This document shows, piece after piece, positions 44,595 to 54,105 of a stretch of 64,000 nt of DNA. The stretch lies in contig CM057466.1 in the NCBI GenBank assembly GCA_030035585.1, positions 56,675,233 to 56,739,232 of the forward strand, in the 5' to 3' direction. The notes under the pieces were generated by a model. The model did no database searches, was not told the origin of the DNA, and was given only the letters and a program-made list of their open reading frames with translations. Position 1 is the stretch's first letter. Each line of letters opens with the position of its first letter. This stretch comes from Dugong dugon (lineage: Eukaryota > Chordata > Mammalia > Sirenia > Dugongidae). The position numbers and the translations under genes were made by a program.

Positions 44595-44595
44595 C
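44558..44595. repeat. (CG)n(CA)n alternating purine-pyrimidine tract
   Basis: About 37 bp of strict alternation starting 'tgcgcgcgcgc' and continuing in CA units, immediately after an L1 3' end. Confidence 0.95.
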
Positions 44596-44599
44596 CATA

Positions 44600-45305
44600 C
44601 ACATACAAATACAGGTCTGCGGTGGAAAACAACATGACTTAGGTGGGCCCTCACAACAATAATGCACTTTTTACTTCTACTCTTACAGATGCAGGCTAAA
44701 TATGAGGAAATACAGCACCTGGCGGATCTATAACAAGGTGAGCTTTAGTTCTTTTTTTCTTTTTGCCCCAACCCTGAGCGGCAGCACTTGAATAATCCTG
44801 GTTTCCGGAGAACAGACTACTGTAATGACGATCCAGGAAGTAAATTGCCCTTTGAAAAGCAAGGAAAAAAAACCAATCGACTAAGTATTTATTTATATTT
44901 AATGCTCCAGGGCTTCTGTTTCCAGCTTTGAAGAGTTCCTGGCAAACGTTTATTGAAGTCATTAATCCTAGGGGCAAATCTAAATGTCTTGCAGGCTGCT
45001 CCTGGCCCCTGGAACCTAGCCCACGTGTTTATAACCCATGGGCTTTCCAGAAAGATAGGGAAGTAGGGAGGCTGAGGGAGGGGCTTGTGGTCAGGAAACA
45101 GAAAGAGGATCAACTCTGTTTGGAATCTGTACTGGAACCTTTGGTCAGAAATGAATTCTCTAGAATTAATTGATTTGGCTTTGCCGGATGGGGATGACCT
45201 ATTCACTTGCTTCTGCCCTGTAGTTAGGTGGCTTCTGTCCGCCTCCAGCTCATGTCCATCCCTAGCCATTGAGCGACACCACCTATGGCCCTTCCCAAGT
45301 AATCT
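44600..45305. other. Unique sequence, no gene recognised
   Basis: Frames at 44889-45320 (minus, 143 aa) and on the plus strand overlap each other. No domain is seen. Confidence 0.4.
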
Positions 45306-45633
45306 TTGTTCATGATACAAAAATTAAAAAGCTACAAATAAGAAAAATGAGAAGATATTCTGCATAATCTTCACTCTCAAAGATAATCACACTGTCCACA
45401 TTTTATTTGTTTATATATGTATATAAACAAAAGAAGTATTATTCTATATATTTTATTTTCTAGACTGTTTTCCTCACTTTAACAATAACATAGGTCAATA
45501 AATAAATACCAAGAGTATCCTTTTTAATAGTTGCATAGTATTTCATTGTATAACTGTATCAAAGTGTATTTAATCAATTCCTTTATTGGTGATGTAATAG
45601 CTGATTTTTTTTTAGAAGGCCTACCATGAGCCA

Positions 45634-45854
45634 AAGAGTCCCTGCGTGGTACAAACAGTTAAGTGCTCAACTTTTAACCAAAAGATTGGCAAATTCAAAC
45701 CCACCCAGAGATACCTCATAAGGAAGGCCTGGCGATCTGCTTACAGGTCACAGTCATGAAAGTCCAAGGGAGTGCAGTTCCACTCTGCAACACACAAGGT
45801 CAGCATGAGTCAGAAGCCACTCCACAGCAACTGGTTTTTTTTTTTTTTTTTTAA
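45634..45854 (+). mobile_element. AfroSINE, type c, inside MIR
   Basis: Head 'aagagtccctgcgtggtaca', body 'cccagagatacctcataagg', and a T18 tail. Imperfect duplication ACCATGAGCCA / ACCATGGGCTA at 45623-45633 and 45855-45865. Confidence 0.92.
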
Positions 45855-46060
45855 ACCATGGGCTAAGAACTGTGCTGATTGCTTTACATATGTCTTCTCA
45901 TTTAATCTCTGAAGGACTCTAAGAAGTAGGTGCAATTATTATTCCATTTCACAGATCATGAAACTGTGGTATAGAGAGGTTCAGTAATTTATTCAAGGTC
46001 ACACAGATAGTAAGCGGTAGAGCTGGAATTCAAACCAGCAAGTCTATCTTGAATGTGGGC
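45855..46060 (-). mobile_element. MIRb SINE, antisense
   Basis: 'taagaactgtgctgattgct', 'atttcacagatcatgaaact' and 'gtcacacagatagtaagcgg'. The MIR continues leftward of the SINE at 45612-45633. Confidence 0.85.
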
Positions 46061-46664
46061 TTTTAGGCATTTTGATATATAGTCCCTTAGACTTAGGCTG
46101 TTTTAAAATTTTCCACCCTTATAAATTACAATTTTTACTATTATTTCCTGCACACTTATTTGATTAGTTCCCAAGGATAAAGTTACATTTCTAGGTGAAG
46201 GTTTTTGAGCATTTCGGAGCTTTTACTACAATTGCCCTCCACAAAGCCCGTACCATTTACATTCCTAACAGAAATGCAGAGAGTGGTTATAAAGACACCT
46301 CTTGGGTGCTGGATCCTATCTTCTGTAGGAATGTATGTGTGTGGGCATACACACACTTCTGAAGTTTCATAAAATGTTTTTCTATGGAGAGGCACAATCT
46401 AAGAAAAATGAACTGTAGTTAGGCTTGTTTGGGGTTTGTCTCTTAGATACCCATTCTCATTTTTTTCATCCCATTGTGCAAAAAGAGTACAACTCTGACT
46501 CGTCAAAATGATGTGGTTAAAAGTTTGGCGAACAGTGTACAGAAACACTTAATCTTAGAAGGGAAAAGAGCAATCCCATAAAAGAGCTTTTTTTTTTTTC
46601 TTTTTCCTATAAGACTTAGTCTCAGATTATTGAGCTATAATTCACACATTCACCCATTTTCGGT

Positions 46665-46925
46665 ACCCTTTATGAACTTTTCCTATGGCTTGCGCTTTTT
46701 GTCTCCTCCCTAAGAATTCGTTGCTTAACCCAAGGTCACAAAGATTTTCTCCTACGGTTTCTTTTAGAAGTTTTGTAGTTTCAGGTTTTATGTTTAGGTT
46801 TACGATCCTTTTCAAATAAATTTTTGTATATGGTGCAAGGTATTGATTGAGCTGAGGTTCTTTTTCTTTTTTGGATAAGGATATTCAATTGTTCCAGCAC
46901 TATTTGTTGAAACATAAAGGTGTTT
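46665..46925 (-). mobile_element. L1 ORF2 fragment, antisense
   Basis: 'gcttaacccaaggtcacaaa', 'gttttgtagtttcaggtttt' and 'gttccagcactatttgttga' match antisense L1 ORF2 in order. Confidence 0.8.
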
Positions 46926-46929
46926 TACA

Positions 46930-47535
46930 ACCTCTAATAATTAATAAATCAATAAAGAATATGAGTTATTTCTACGGAGTACAGACAGGATGAGGCCTAG
47001 CGGTGACTACAGAAAGGCTCTTGTTGCTCTGACGTCTTTCTTAACTTCAACCACCCGTCCTCTTAATGGTGTTAACCGAGGGATGCTGGAGGAAGGGCCT
47101 GGACAGAACACCTTTCTGTCACTCATGGCTTCGCTCAGCGACCATGGCCCCCGAGAGAGAGCAAAGTTTGGGTCCTGGGAGCCGGTGTGGGTTTCAGTGA
47201 GTGGAATCAGTAGCTGAGTGAGAATTACTTTGATGTTCTTATTGATGTATTATCTTCACTCCTGCTTCTGGGGCTCGGAAAGAGCATTCGGGGCTCTTTC
47301 TCGTGAATCTTTGAGAACGTTAAGCACTCTCTGTGCGGCAAAGTGTGAGAAGATTTTGGTGGGCCTGGGACCTTTTCTCTGGTGTAAGGAAAACCTTGTC
47401 TGTGGGCATCCACTGTCATCCCTGGAGCTGCAGTTTCCATGCTCCCTAGAGTCACATACAAATCTGCTTCTCCCTTTTCCTGAAGAAGGATCTGAGGCTG
47501 AACTTCTTTGCGCCTTGGCCGTCCTCTCTTGGTAA
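46930..47535. other. Unclassified sequence, no gene recognised
   Basis: Two adjacent plus-strand frames (75 and 105 aa, 46990-47535) show no domain. No repeat identity is assigned. Confidence 0.4.
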
Positions 47536-47860
47536 TGCCACTATTCAGCATAAAACTCTTTAATGGTGCCATGTGGCCTTCCAGATGAAGGTCAGGCTTG
47601 TTGGCTTGGCATCCTTGGGCCACATGCAGTCTTGGCCTTCGTACTTCAGCAATAAAGAGCTGTTATTATGTGTCTGGCTTTTTCTCCTCTGTGACAGCAG
47701 TCACACTGTAATAATTTATTGACACACCTGTCTTCCTCACTAGATTGTGAAATGCCTGAGGGCAGGCACTCTGTTTTACTTGTGTCATGCTACACAGGGC
47801 CTGGTACAGAGTCTTCACAGTCATTCATTTGACAAACATTTATTAACTGCCTACCACCCC
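47536..47860 (+). mobile_element. L2 LINE 3' fragments
   Basis: 47540-47640 resembles the conserved L2 'aaaactctttaatggtgcca' region. 47725-47845 has the 3' UTR blocks 'gtgaaatgcctgagggcagg' and 'gacaaacatttattaactgc'. The stretch between is not assigned. Confidence 0.6.
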
Positions 47861-48021
47861 ATGTCTAATTTAGAACATACGTGAAAATGCCGTGTTATCC
47901 CTTTGCCAGAGTCTCTGCATAATTTTAAAATGAAGATTAGCTCCCTGCCCCCCTGCCCCTGCCCCGTAACCCTGCTGGGCCTGCAGGTCTGTGGTGAGAC
48001 TCGGACTCAGATCTCTATTCT

Positions 48022-48964
48022 GCAGGATGGGGTGTGTTAAAGTTGTCAAGAACAAGACCTGCTTCAAGAAATGTCAACTATAATTTAGAAGAAGATGAGA
48101 GGTAGTAGTGATTACTGTGCTCAGAAACACTTGGTAATCCAGGATAAAAAGAAGCACAACACACCCACATACAGGATAATAGTCCATGTAACCAACAGAG
48201 ATATCATTTGCCAGATTGCTTATGCTTGTATAGTAGGGGGTATGACAGTCTGCGCAGCTTACGCTCATGAACTCCCAAAGTATGGTGTGAAAGTTGGCCT
48301 GACAAATTATGCTGTAGCATGTTGTCAGTATGCTGGCCTACAGGCTCCTTAATAGGTTTGGCATGGACAAGATCTATGAAGGCCAAGTGGAGGTAACCTG
48401 AGATGAATACTATGTGTAAAGTATTGATGGTCAGCCTGGTGCCTTCACCTGCTGTTTGGATGCAGGGCTTGCCAGAACTACCACTGGAAATAAAGTTCTT
48501 GGGACTCTGGAGGAAGCTGTGGATGGAGGCTTGTCTATCCCTGACAGTACCAAACAATTCCCTGATTATGATTCAGAAAGAAAGGAATTCATATGCAGAA
48601 GTACATCAGAAACACATCATGGGTCAGACTGTTGCAGATTATATGTGTTACCTAATGGAAGACAATGAAGATGCTTACAAGAAACAATTCTCTCAATACA
48701 TAAAGAACAAAGTAACTCCAGACATGATGGAGGAGAGATATAAGAAAGCACACTGGGTTATACAAGAGAATCCAGTTTATGAGAAGAAGCCTAAGAAAGG
48801 TATTAAAAGGAAGAGGTGGACTCCCTCCTCGAAATCTCTCTTGCCTAGAAGAAAGATCGGGTAGCTCAGAAGAAGTCAAGCTTCCTCATAGCTCAGGAGC
48901 GGGCTACTGCGAGCTAAATCAAACCACAATTTTCTATGAAGATTTTTCAGATAAAAACAATAAA
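48022..48964 (+). pseudogene. RPL5P: Processed pseudogene of ribosomal protein L5
   Basis: Intronless copy of RPL5 mRNA. RPL5 (uL18) binds 5S rRNA in the large ribosomal subunit. The reading starts at ATG 48033 (MGCVKVVKNK) and ends at the TAA near 48916, followed by 3' UTR-like sequence with AATAAA at 48959. Conserved blocks include VIQDK (48138 on), [42 protein letters not shown] and [10 protein letters not shown]. It is dead: an early stop lies at about 48072, the frame shifts near 48330-48360 with ~15 codons lost or scrambled, again near 48420, near 48590 and near 48830, and Arg/Lys-rich C-terminal residues are changed. All exons are joined without introns, which defines a retrocopy. No poly-A survives: it abuts the 3' end of an antisense L1 tail to tail. 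It is presumably an L1-mediated retrocopy. Confidence 0.95.
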
Positions 48965-51085
48965 TTTATTTTTAATTTTATTTATTTTGTTGTTGCTGAG
49001 AATGTACACAGCAAAAACATACACTAATTCAACAGTATCTACATGTACAATTCAGTGATACTGATTACATTCTTTGAGTTGTGCAACCATTCTCACCCTC
49101 CTTCTCTGAGTTATTCCTCCTTCATTAACATTAACTCACTGCCCCCTAAGTTTTCTATCTAATCGTGCTGTTGTTAATTTGATCCCATATAAATAGATCT
49201 TAAAAGAGCACTATGCTCAAAGCAGCCTTTTTTTTTTTTTACTAAGTAAGCTAAACTACTGTTTGGTTTTTAAGAAGACTTCAGGGGATATTTTTGGTTT
49301 AAGGTTTAAAGATTATCTCAGGGGAATAGTTTCAGGGGTTTCTCTAGCCTCCTAGGCTCCAGAAAGTCTGGAGTCCATGAAAATTTAAAATTCTGGTCTA
49401 CATTTTCCCCCTTTTGATCAGGATTCCTCTATAGAATCCTTGATCAAAATGTTCAGTAATGGTAGCCGGGCACTATCTAGTTCTTCTGGTCTCATGGCAA
49501 AAGAGGCGGTTGTTCATGGAGGCAATTAGCCACACATCCCAAACTCTCCTCCTACTCCTGACTCTCCTTCTTTGTCTGTTGCTCCAGGCAAATAGAGACT
49601 GGTTGCTGTGCCTTGGATGGCCACTTGCAAGCTTTTAAGACCCCAGGCACTATATTACAAAGTAGGAGGTAGAACAGAAGCACTCAACACATTATTAGGC
49701 CAATTAACTGGGCTGTCCCATGAAAACATGACCCTAAACCTCCAAACCAAGAAATCAAACCCCATGAGGTTTTTGGTTGTACATAAGCAGCTTCAGTAGC
49801 TACTCTCTTTGTTGTTGTAATTATAGCTATTACACAACTTTTTCCAATTCAATTTTTTACAGGTGTACAACTTATTGACTGCAATTACAATAATTGGCTG
49901 TGCAACACTACCCTTAATCAATATGATTTTTCCATCACTGTTAACCTTCTTTCTCTCCTTCCTGCCCTGGTGAAAACAAAAAAAAAACCCGTCTCTGTCG
50001 AGTAGATTCCTACTCATAGTCAACCCTAAGGGACAGAGTAGAACTGCCCCATAGGGTTTCCAAGGAGCTCCTGGTGGATTCAAACTGCCAATCTTTTTGG
50101 TTAGCAGCCAAACTCTTAAACACTACGCCACCAGGGTTTCCATCCCACCCTGGTAACCACTAATAAACTTTGGTCTCTGTACATTTGCCTTTTCTTGTCT
50201 TTTTGTGTAACTGAGGCCATACAGTATTTGTCTTTTGTGATTGACTTACTTCACTCAGCGTAATGTCTTCAAGCTCCATCCATATTGTAGCATGTATCAA
50301 GACTTCATTTCTCCTACTGGCTGAGTAAGTAGTATTCTGTTGTATGTATGTACCGCATTTTGTTTATCTAGTCATCTGTTGATGGGCATTTAGGCTGTTT
50401 CCATCTTTGGCTATTGTAAATAGTGCTGCAATGAACATTGGTGTACAAGCTTCTGTTTATGTATCTGCTTTCAAGTCTTTTAGGTATATACCTAAGATTA
50501 GAATTGCTGGGTCACATGGTAGTTCTATTTTTAGTTTTTTGAGGAACTGCCACACTGTTTTCCACAAAGGCTGTACCATTTTGCATTCCCACCAGCAATG
50601 GATAAGTGTTCCAATTTCTCTAATCCTTACCAACATTTGTTATTTTCTGTTTTTTTTTTTCATCTTTGTCATCCTAGAGGGAGTGAAATGGTACCTCACT
50701 GCGGTTTCGATTTGCATCTCTCTGATGGCTAATGAGGTTGAGCACTTTTTCACGTATTTGGTGGCCATTTGAATGTCCTCATTGGTGAAATGTCTATTCA
50801 AGTTCTTTGCCCACTTTATGATTGGGTTATTTGTCTTTTTGTTATTAAGTTGTAGATATTTTTTATATATTTTGGTTATTAGATCTTTATTGGTTACATG
50901 GTTTCTGAAGATATTCTTCCACTCAGTAGCTTGTTCTTTTTAGTTTTTTGGTAAAGTCTTTTGATAAACAGAAGTTTTTAATTTTTATGAGGTCTCATTC
51001 ATTTATTCTGTCTTTTGCTGTTTGTGCTTTTGTTATTATAATTAGGACAATAAACTTTTTGACCAAGAAGCTAAAAAACAACAAC
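48965..51085 (-). mobile_element. L1 LINE 3' half, antisense
   Basis: Reverse reading of an L1 3' UTR ('tgctgagaatgtacacagca', 'ggccacttgcaagcttttaa') into the C-terminal ORF2 ('ttatttcactcagcgt' region replaced by 'cttacttcactcagcgtaat', 'caatgaacattggtgtacaa', 'cactgcggtttcgatttgca'). It is 5' truncated near 51085 and interrupted by an AfroSINE at 49976-50141. No open ORF2 is left. Confidence 0.9.
49976..50141 (-). mobile_element. AfroSINE, short type, antisense, inside L1
   Basis: 'cgagtagattcctactcata', 'gaactgccccatagggtttc' and head complement 'gccaccagggtttcc'. The L1 motif 'ccctggt' recurs on both sides, marking the insertion site. Confidence 0.92.
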
Positions 51086-51089
51086 AAAA

Positions 51090-51419
51090 AAAACGATTAG
51101 GAGTGCCATATTTTAGGATAGTACTGAATGCTGACAACTTTGGGGTCACTTTCTAAAAAAGTGGAGAAGGGATATGAATTAAAATCCCAGCATATGAAGC
51201 TCTCAGGCAAGGACAACCCTGTATCATGCTCTGCTGTCCATTTTACCCTCAGGAAAATGTGACAGATTAGGTGGCAGGGCTTTTGGGGGTGTCTTTCAGC
51301 TTACTTTGGGAGGAGGATAAAGATAGTTGGTGATAGCAAACATGTCCAAAACAGAAACTCATTTTGCCATCCATCCTCCCTCCTGCCAGCTCCATACAGG
51401 TTGCTTCACCTGCTTTCCA
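51090..51419. other. Unique sequence, no gene recognised
   Basis: No repeat or exon is recognised in this ~330-bp stretch. Confidence 0.4.
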
Positions 51420-51990
51420 GTTGTCACTTAATGGATCGTGTTTCAGCCAGTCTCCTCCTTGACTTTCTCCCCTCACGCTCTATGCTCTTGCCTGTCAGAA
51501 CTTTTCTGAGTTCCCTGAGAGCACCACAGACCCTGTTATATGGTCTTGCTTTTGTGCATGCCAAGCCCACAGCCTGCAATCTGCTTTCCTCTCCCCTTGA
51601 CCTGGTAGATTCTGCATTCATCTTTGGGTGTGGGTGTGTGCACATGCATGTGTATGTGTCTCTGTGCGTGCATATGAGTGTGTGTGCATGTGTGTATTGT
51701 GCACACGTGTGCAGTGTGTGTGCATGCATGTAAGTGCGTGTGTGTTTGTGTGGATGTGTTTATTTACCCTTGTTAATTCTGTTCAAATGTCTTTTCATTT
51801 ATGGAGTTTTCCTCAACTCCTCTTGGAAGAATTTGTCCCTTGTTCCCATGCCTCATTTGGAACACAGTTCACATGTTGAGATTATTGGAATTTGTGTTCC
51901 TCCAGGGCACAGGGTCTGTGCTTACTCTTCTTGCTAGGTGCCCTCCACCCCCCAATAGCACAGCACTTGGCACAGAAAATGCCTTAACAA
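51420..51990 (+). mobile_element. Diverged L2 LINE 3' region with a microsatellite
   Basis: 'tgttcccatgcctcatttgg', 'gttcctccagggcacagggt' and 'cagcacttggcacagaaaat' resemble L2 3' sequence. A (GT)n tract interrupts it. Confidence 0.5.
51626..51757. repeat. (GT)n / (GTGC)n microsatellite
   Basis: About 130 bp of interrupted GT, GTGC and ATGTGT units. The frames read through it on both strands are artefacts. Confidence 0.95.
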
Positions 51991-52403
51991 ATCTCCAGAT
52001 GTTAGTGTTAAATTCACTCACTCACTCCATTTATTCATTCGATCAACAGCTAGCAGCATGGTGTGCCTATTGTTCCTAACCTGCCTCCCATCCAGGCCAG
52101 TATTTTACAGACAAAAACCATATGAGGGCTGCATCATATCCCTCTCGTACTTGCCATAAACCACCCATTCTTTTTGAACACCTTTTCTGATTGCTTCTTC
52201 CCTGCCTTCCTTCTCTAGAACATCTTTATCTATCTTTTTATTTGGATTTCACCCATATAAAAATCTGGCTTGCTTCAAGGGGTGGTCTTTTGGAGAAAGG
52301 TCATTGCAACTTTCAAAGATGGGTCCTTCAGCGGTGCCCAAGGTTATGGTTTCCATATTAAGAAAAAAACTCATTGCCTGTATATTTTATATATACATAC
52401 TGT

Positions 52404-52602
52404 GTTGTTGTTGTTGTATGCCATCAAGTCCATTCTGACCCATAACAACCCTATTGGACGGAGTAGAACTTCCCCACAGGGTTTTCTAGGTTGTAATATT
52501 TATGGGAGGAGATTGCCAGGTCTTTTGTCCAGTGGAGCCACTGGTGGGTTCGAACCATCCACCTTCTAGTGTGCAGCCGAGCACTTAACCATTGCAGCAC
52601 CA
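52404..52602 (-). mobile_element. AfroSINE, long type, antisense
   Basis: (GTT)n, 'gtaatatttatgggaggaga', 'gtgggttcgaaccatccacc' and the diverged head complement 'attgcagcaccagt'. Confidence 0.9.
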
Positions 52603-52612
52603 GTAAGGGTAC

Positions 52613-52614
<2 letters not shown>

Positions 52615-52692
<78 letters not shown>

Positions 52693-52693
52693 T
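52615..52693. repeat. (TA)33 followed by (CA)n
   Basis: 66 bp of uninterrupted TA units, then ~12 bp of CA. Length is prone to polymorphism and to sequencing or assembly error. Confidence 0.97.
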
Positions 52694-53107
52694 ACACACA
52701 TTTGCCAATTTAACAGTTTCTATATGTAAAATTTAGTGACATTGATTACATTCTTCACACTGTGCAACCATTATCACTATCCTCCTTCTAAGCAAAAGCT
52801 TTCCCTTTCCCCCTCCCTCTCATCCCTGGTAACCACTAATAATCTTTGTGTTCTATATGTTTGCTTCTCTCATATAAATGAGATCATACAATATTTGTCC
52901 TTTTGTGACTGACTTATTCTGCTCAGCATAATGTTTTTCAAGTTTCACCCACGTTGGAACATGTATCAGGACTTCATTTCTCATTACGATTGACTAGTAT
53001 TCCATTGTATGTATGTACCACATTTTGTTTATTCATTCGTCTGTTGATGGACATTTGTTTGTTTCTACCTCTTGGATATTATGAAAAGTGCTGCAATGAA
53101 CATTGGT
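52694..53107 (-). mobile_element. L1 3' end, antisense
   Basis: 'acattgattacattcttcac', 'cttattctgctcagcataat' and 'gtgctgcaatgaacattggt', running from the 3' UTR into the ORF2 terminus. Confidence 0.88.
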
Positions 53108-54105
53108 TGTAACAGCTATACTATCTCTTCCTCAGAAATGAATAACCCAGTTAACCCAATCAAAAATGGGGCAAGGAACATAAATGGAAGCTTCACCAAA
53201 GAGGAAATTCAAATGGCCAATAGACACGTGAAAAGATGCTCAAAATCATTAGCCATTAGAGCAATGCAAATCAAAACCACAATGAGATACCATTTCACTC
53301 CAACTAGGATGGCTAAGATTAAAAAAAAAAAAAAAAGGAAAATAACAAGTTTTGGAGGGGATGTGGAGAGATTGGAGCCTTCATCTATTGCTGATGGGAA
53401 TGCAAAATGGTACAACTGTCATGGAAAACAGTCTGGTTTCCTCTAAAAACTAGAGACAGAACTGCCATCCAAACCAAAAACCGAACTTGCTGCCATCGAA
53501 TCAATTCCGACTCATAGTGACCCCACAGGACAGAGTAGAACAGCCCATTAGAGTTTCCAAGGCTGTAAGTCTGTACAGAAGCAAACTACCCCATCTTTCT
53601 CTGGTGGAGCAGCTAGTGGGTTTGAAAGACCAACCTTTCAGTTAGCAGCTGAGTGCTTAACCATTGCACCACCAGAACTCCTTAGAGCTGCCATATGACC
53701 CTGCAATTCCACGGATAGGTATGTACCCTAAGGATCTAATAGAAGTGACCTGAACAGACATATGCACACCTATGTTCATTGCAGCACTATTTATAACAGT
53801 AAAAAGATGGAAAAAACCTAAGTGCCCATCAACAGATGAATGGATAAGCAAAAAGTGGTACATACACACAAAGTAATACTACTCAGAGATAAAGAAAAAT
53901 GAATTCACAAAGTATCTTGAAACATTGATGAACCTGGAGGACGCTATGTTGAGCTAAATAAGTCAATCACAGAATAGTAAATATTGTATGTTCTCACTTC
54001 AATGAAATGACATGAACAAGCAAATATACATAAACTAACGTTCATTAGTGGTTACCAGTGATGGGGGTTGGGGGGAAGGGAAGGGTATTCACCTGGTTGT
54101 TTACT
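53108..54105 (+). mobile_element. L1 ORF2 3' part and 3' UTR, sense, split by AfroSINE
   Basis: 'gaaattcaaatggccaatag', 'caaaaccacaatgagatacc', 'cattgcagcactatttataa' and 'ttcattagtggttaccagtg' follow L1 order in sense. It abuts the antisense L1 at 53107 and is cut at about 54105, where ERV-L sequence begins. A poly-A tract at 53320-53335 is internal. Confidence 0.9.
53469..53693 (-). mobile_element. AfroSINE, long type, antisense, inside L1
   Basis: Target duplication AGAACTGCCAT (53458-53468) / AGAGCTGCCAT (53694-53704), 10 of 11 matching. Body 'taagtctgtacagaagcaaa' and head complement 'caccaccagaactcc'. Confidence 0.93.

Larger units (their letters stand above)
45310..46300 (-). mobile_element. 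Old L1M 3' region, antisense, interrupted by MIR and AfroSINE
   Basis: 'gcatagtatttcattgtata' and 'ttgattagttcccaaggata' with 'caattgccctccacaaagcc' are antisense L1M 3' landmarks, separated by an antisense MIR that itself holds an AfroSINE. Confidence 0.65.

Noticed and set aside
48403..48864. 153-aa plus-strand frame as a gene
   Set aside because: Its C-terminal half is RPL5 in frame, and the N-terminal half is RPL5 read out of frame. It is part of the processed pseudogene.
52694..54105. Single L1 with 5' inversion by twin priming
   Set aside because: The inverted part is the L1 3' end rather than the segment upstream of the sense part, so two insertions are required.
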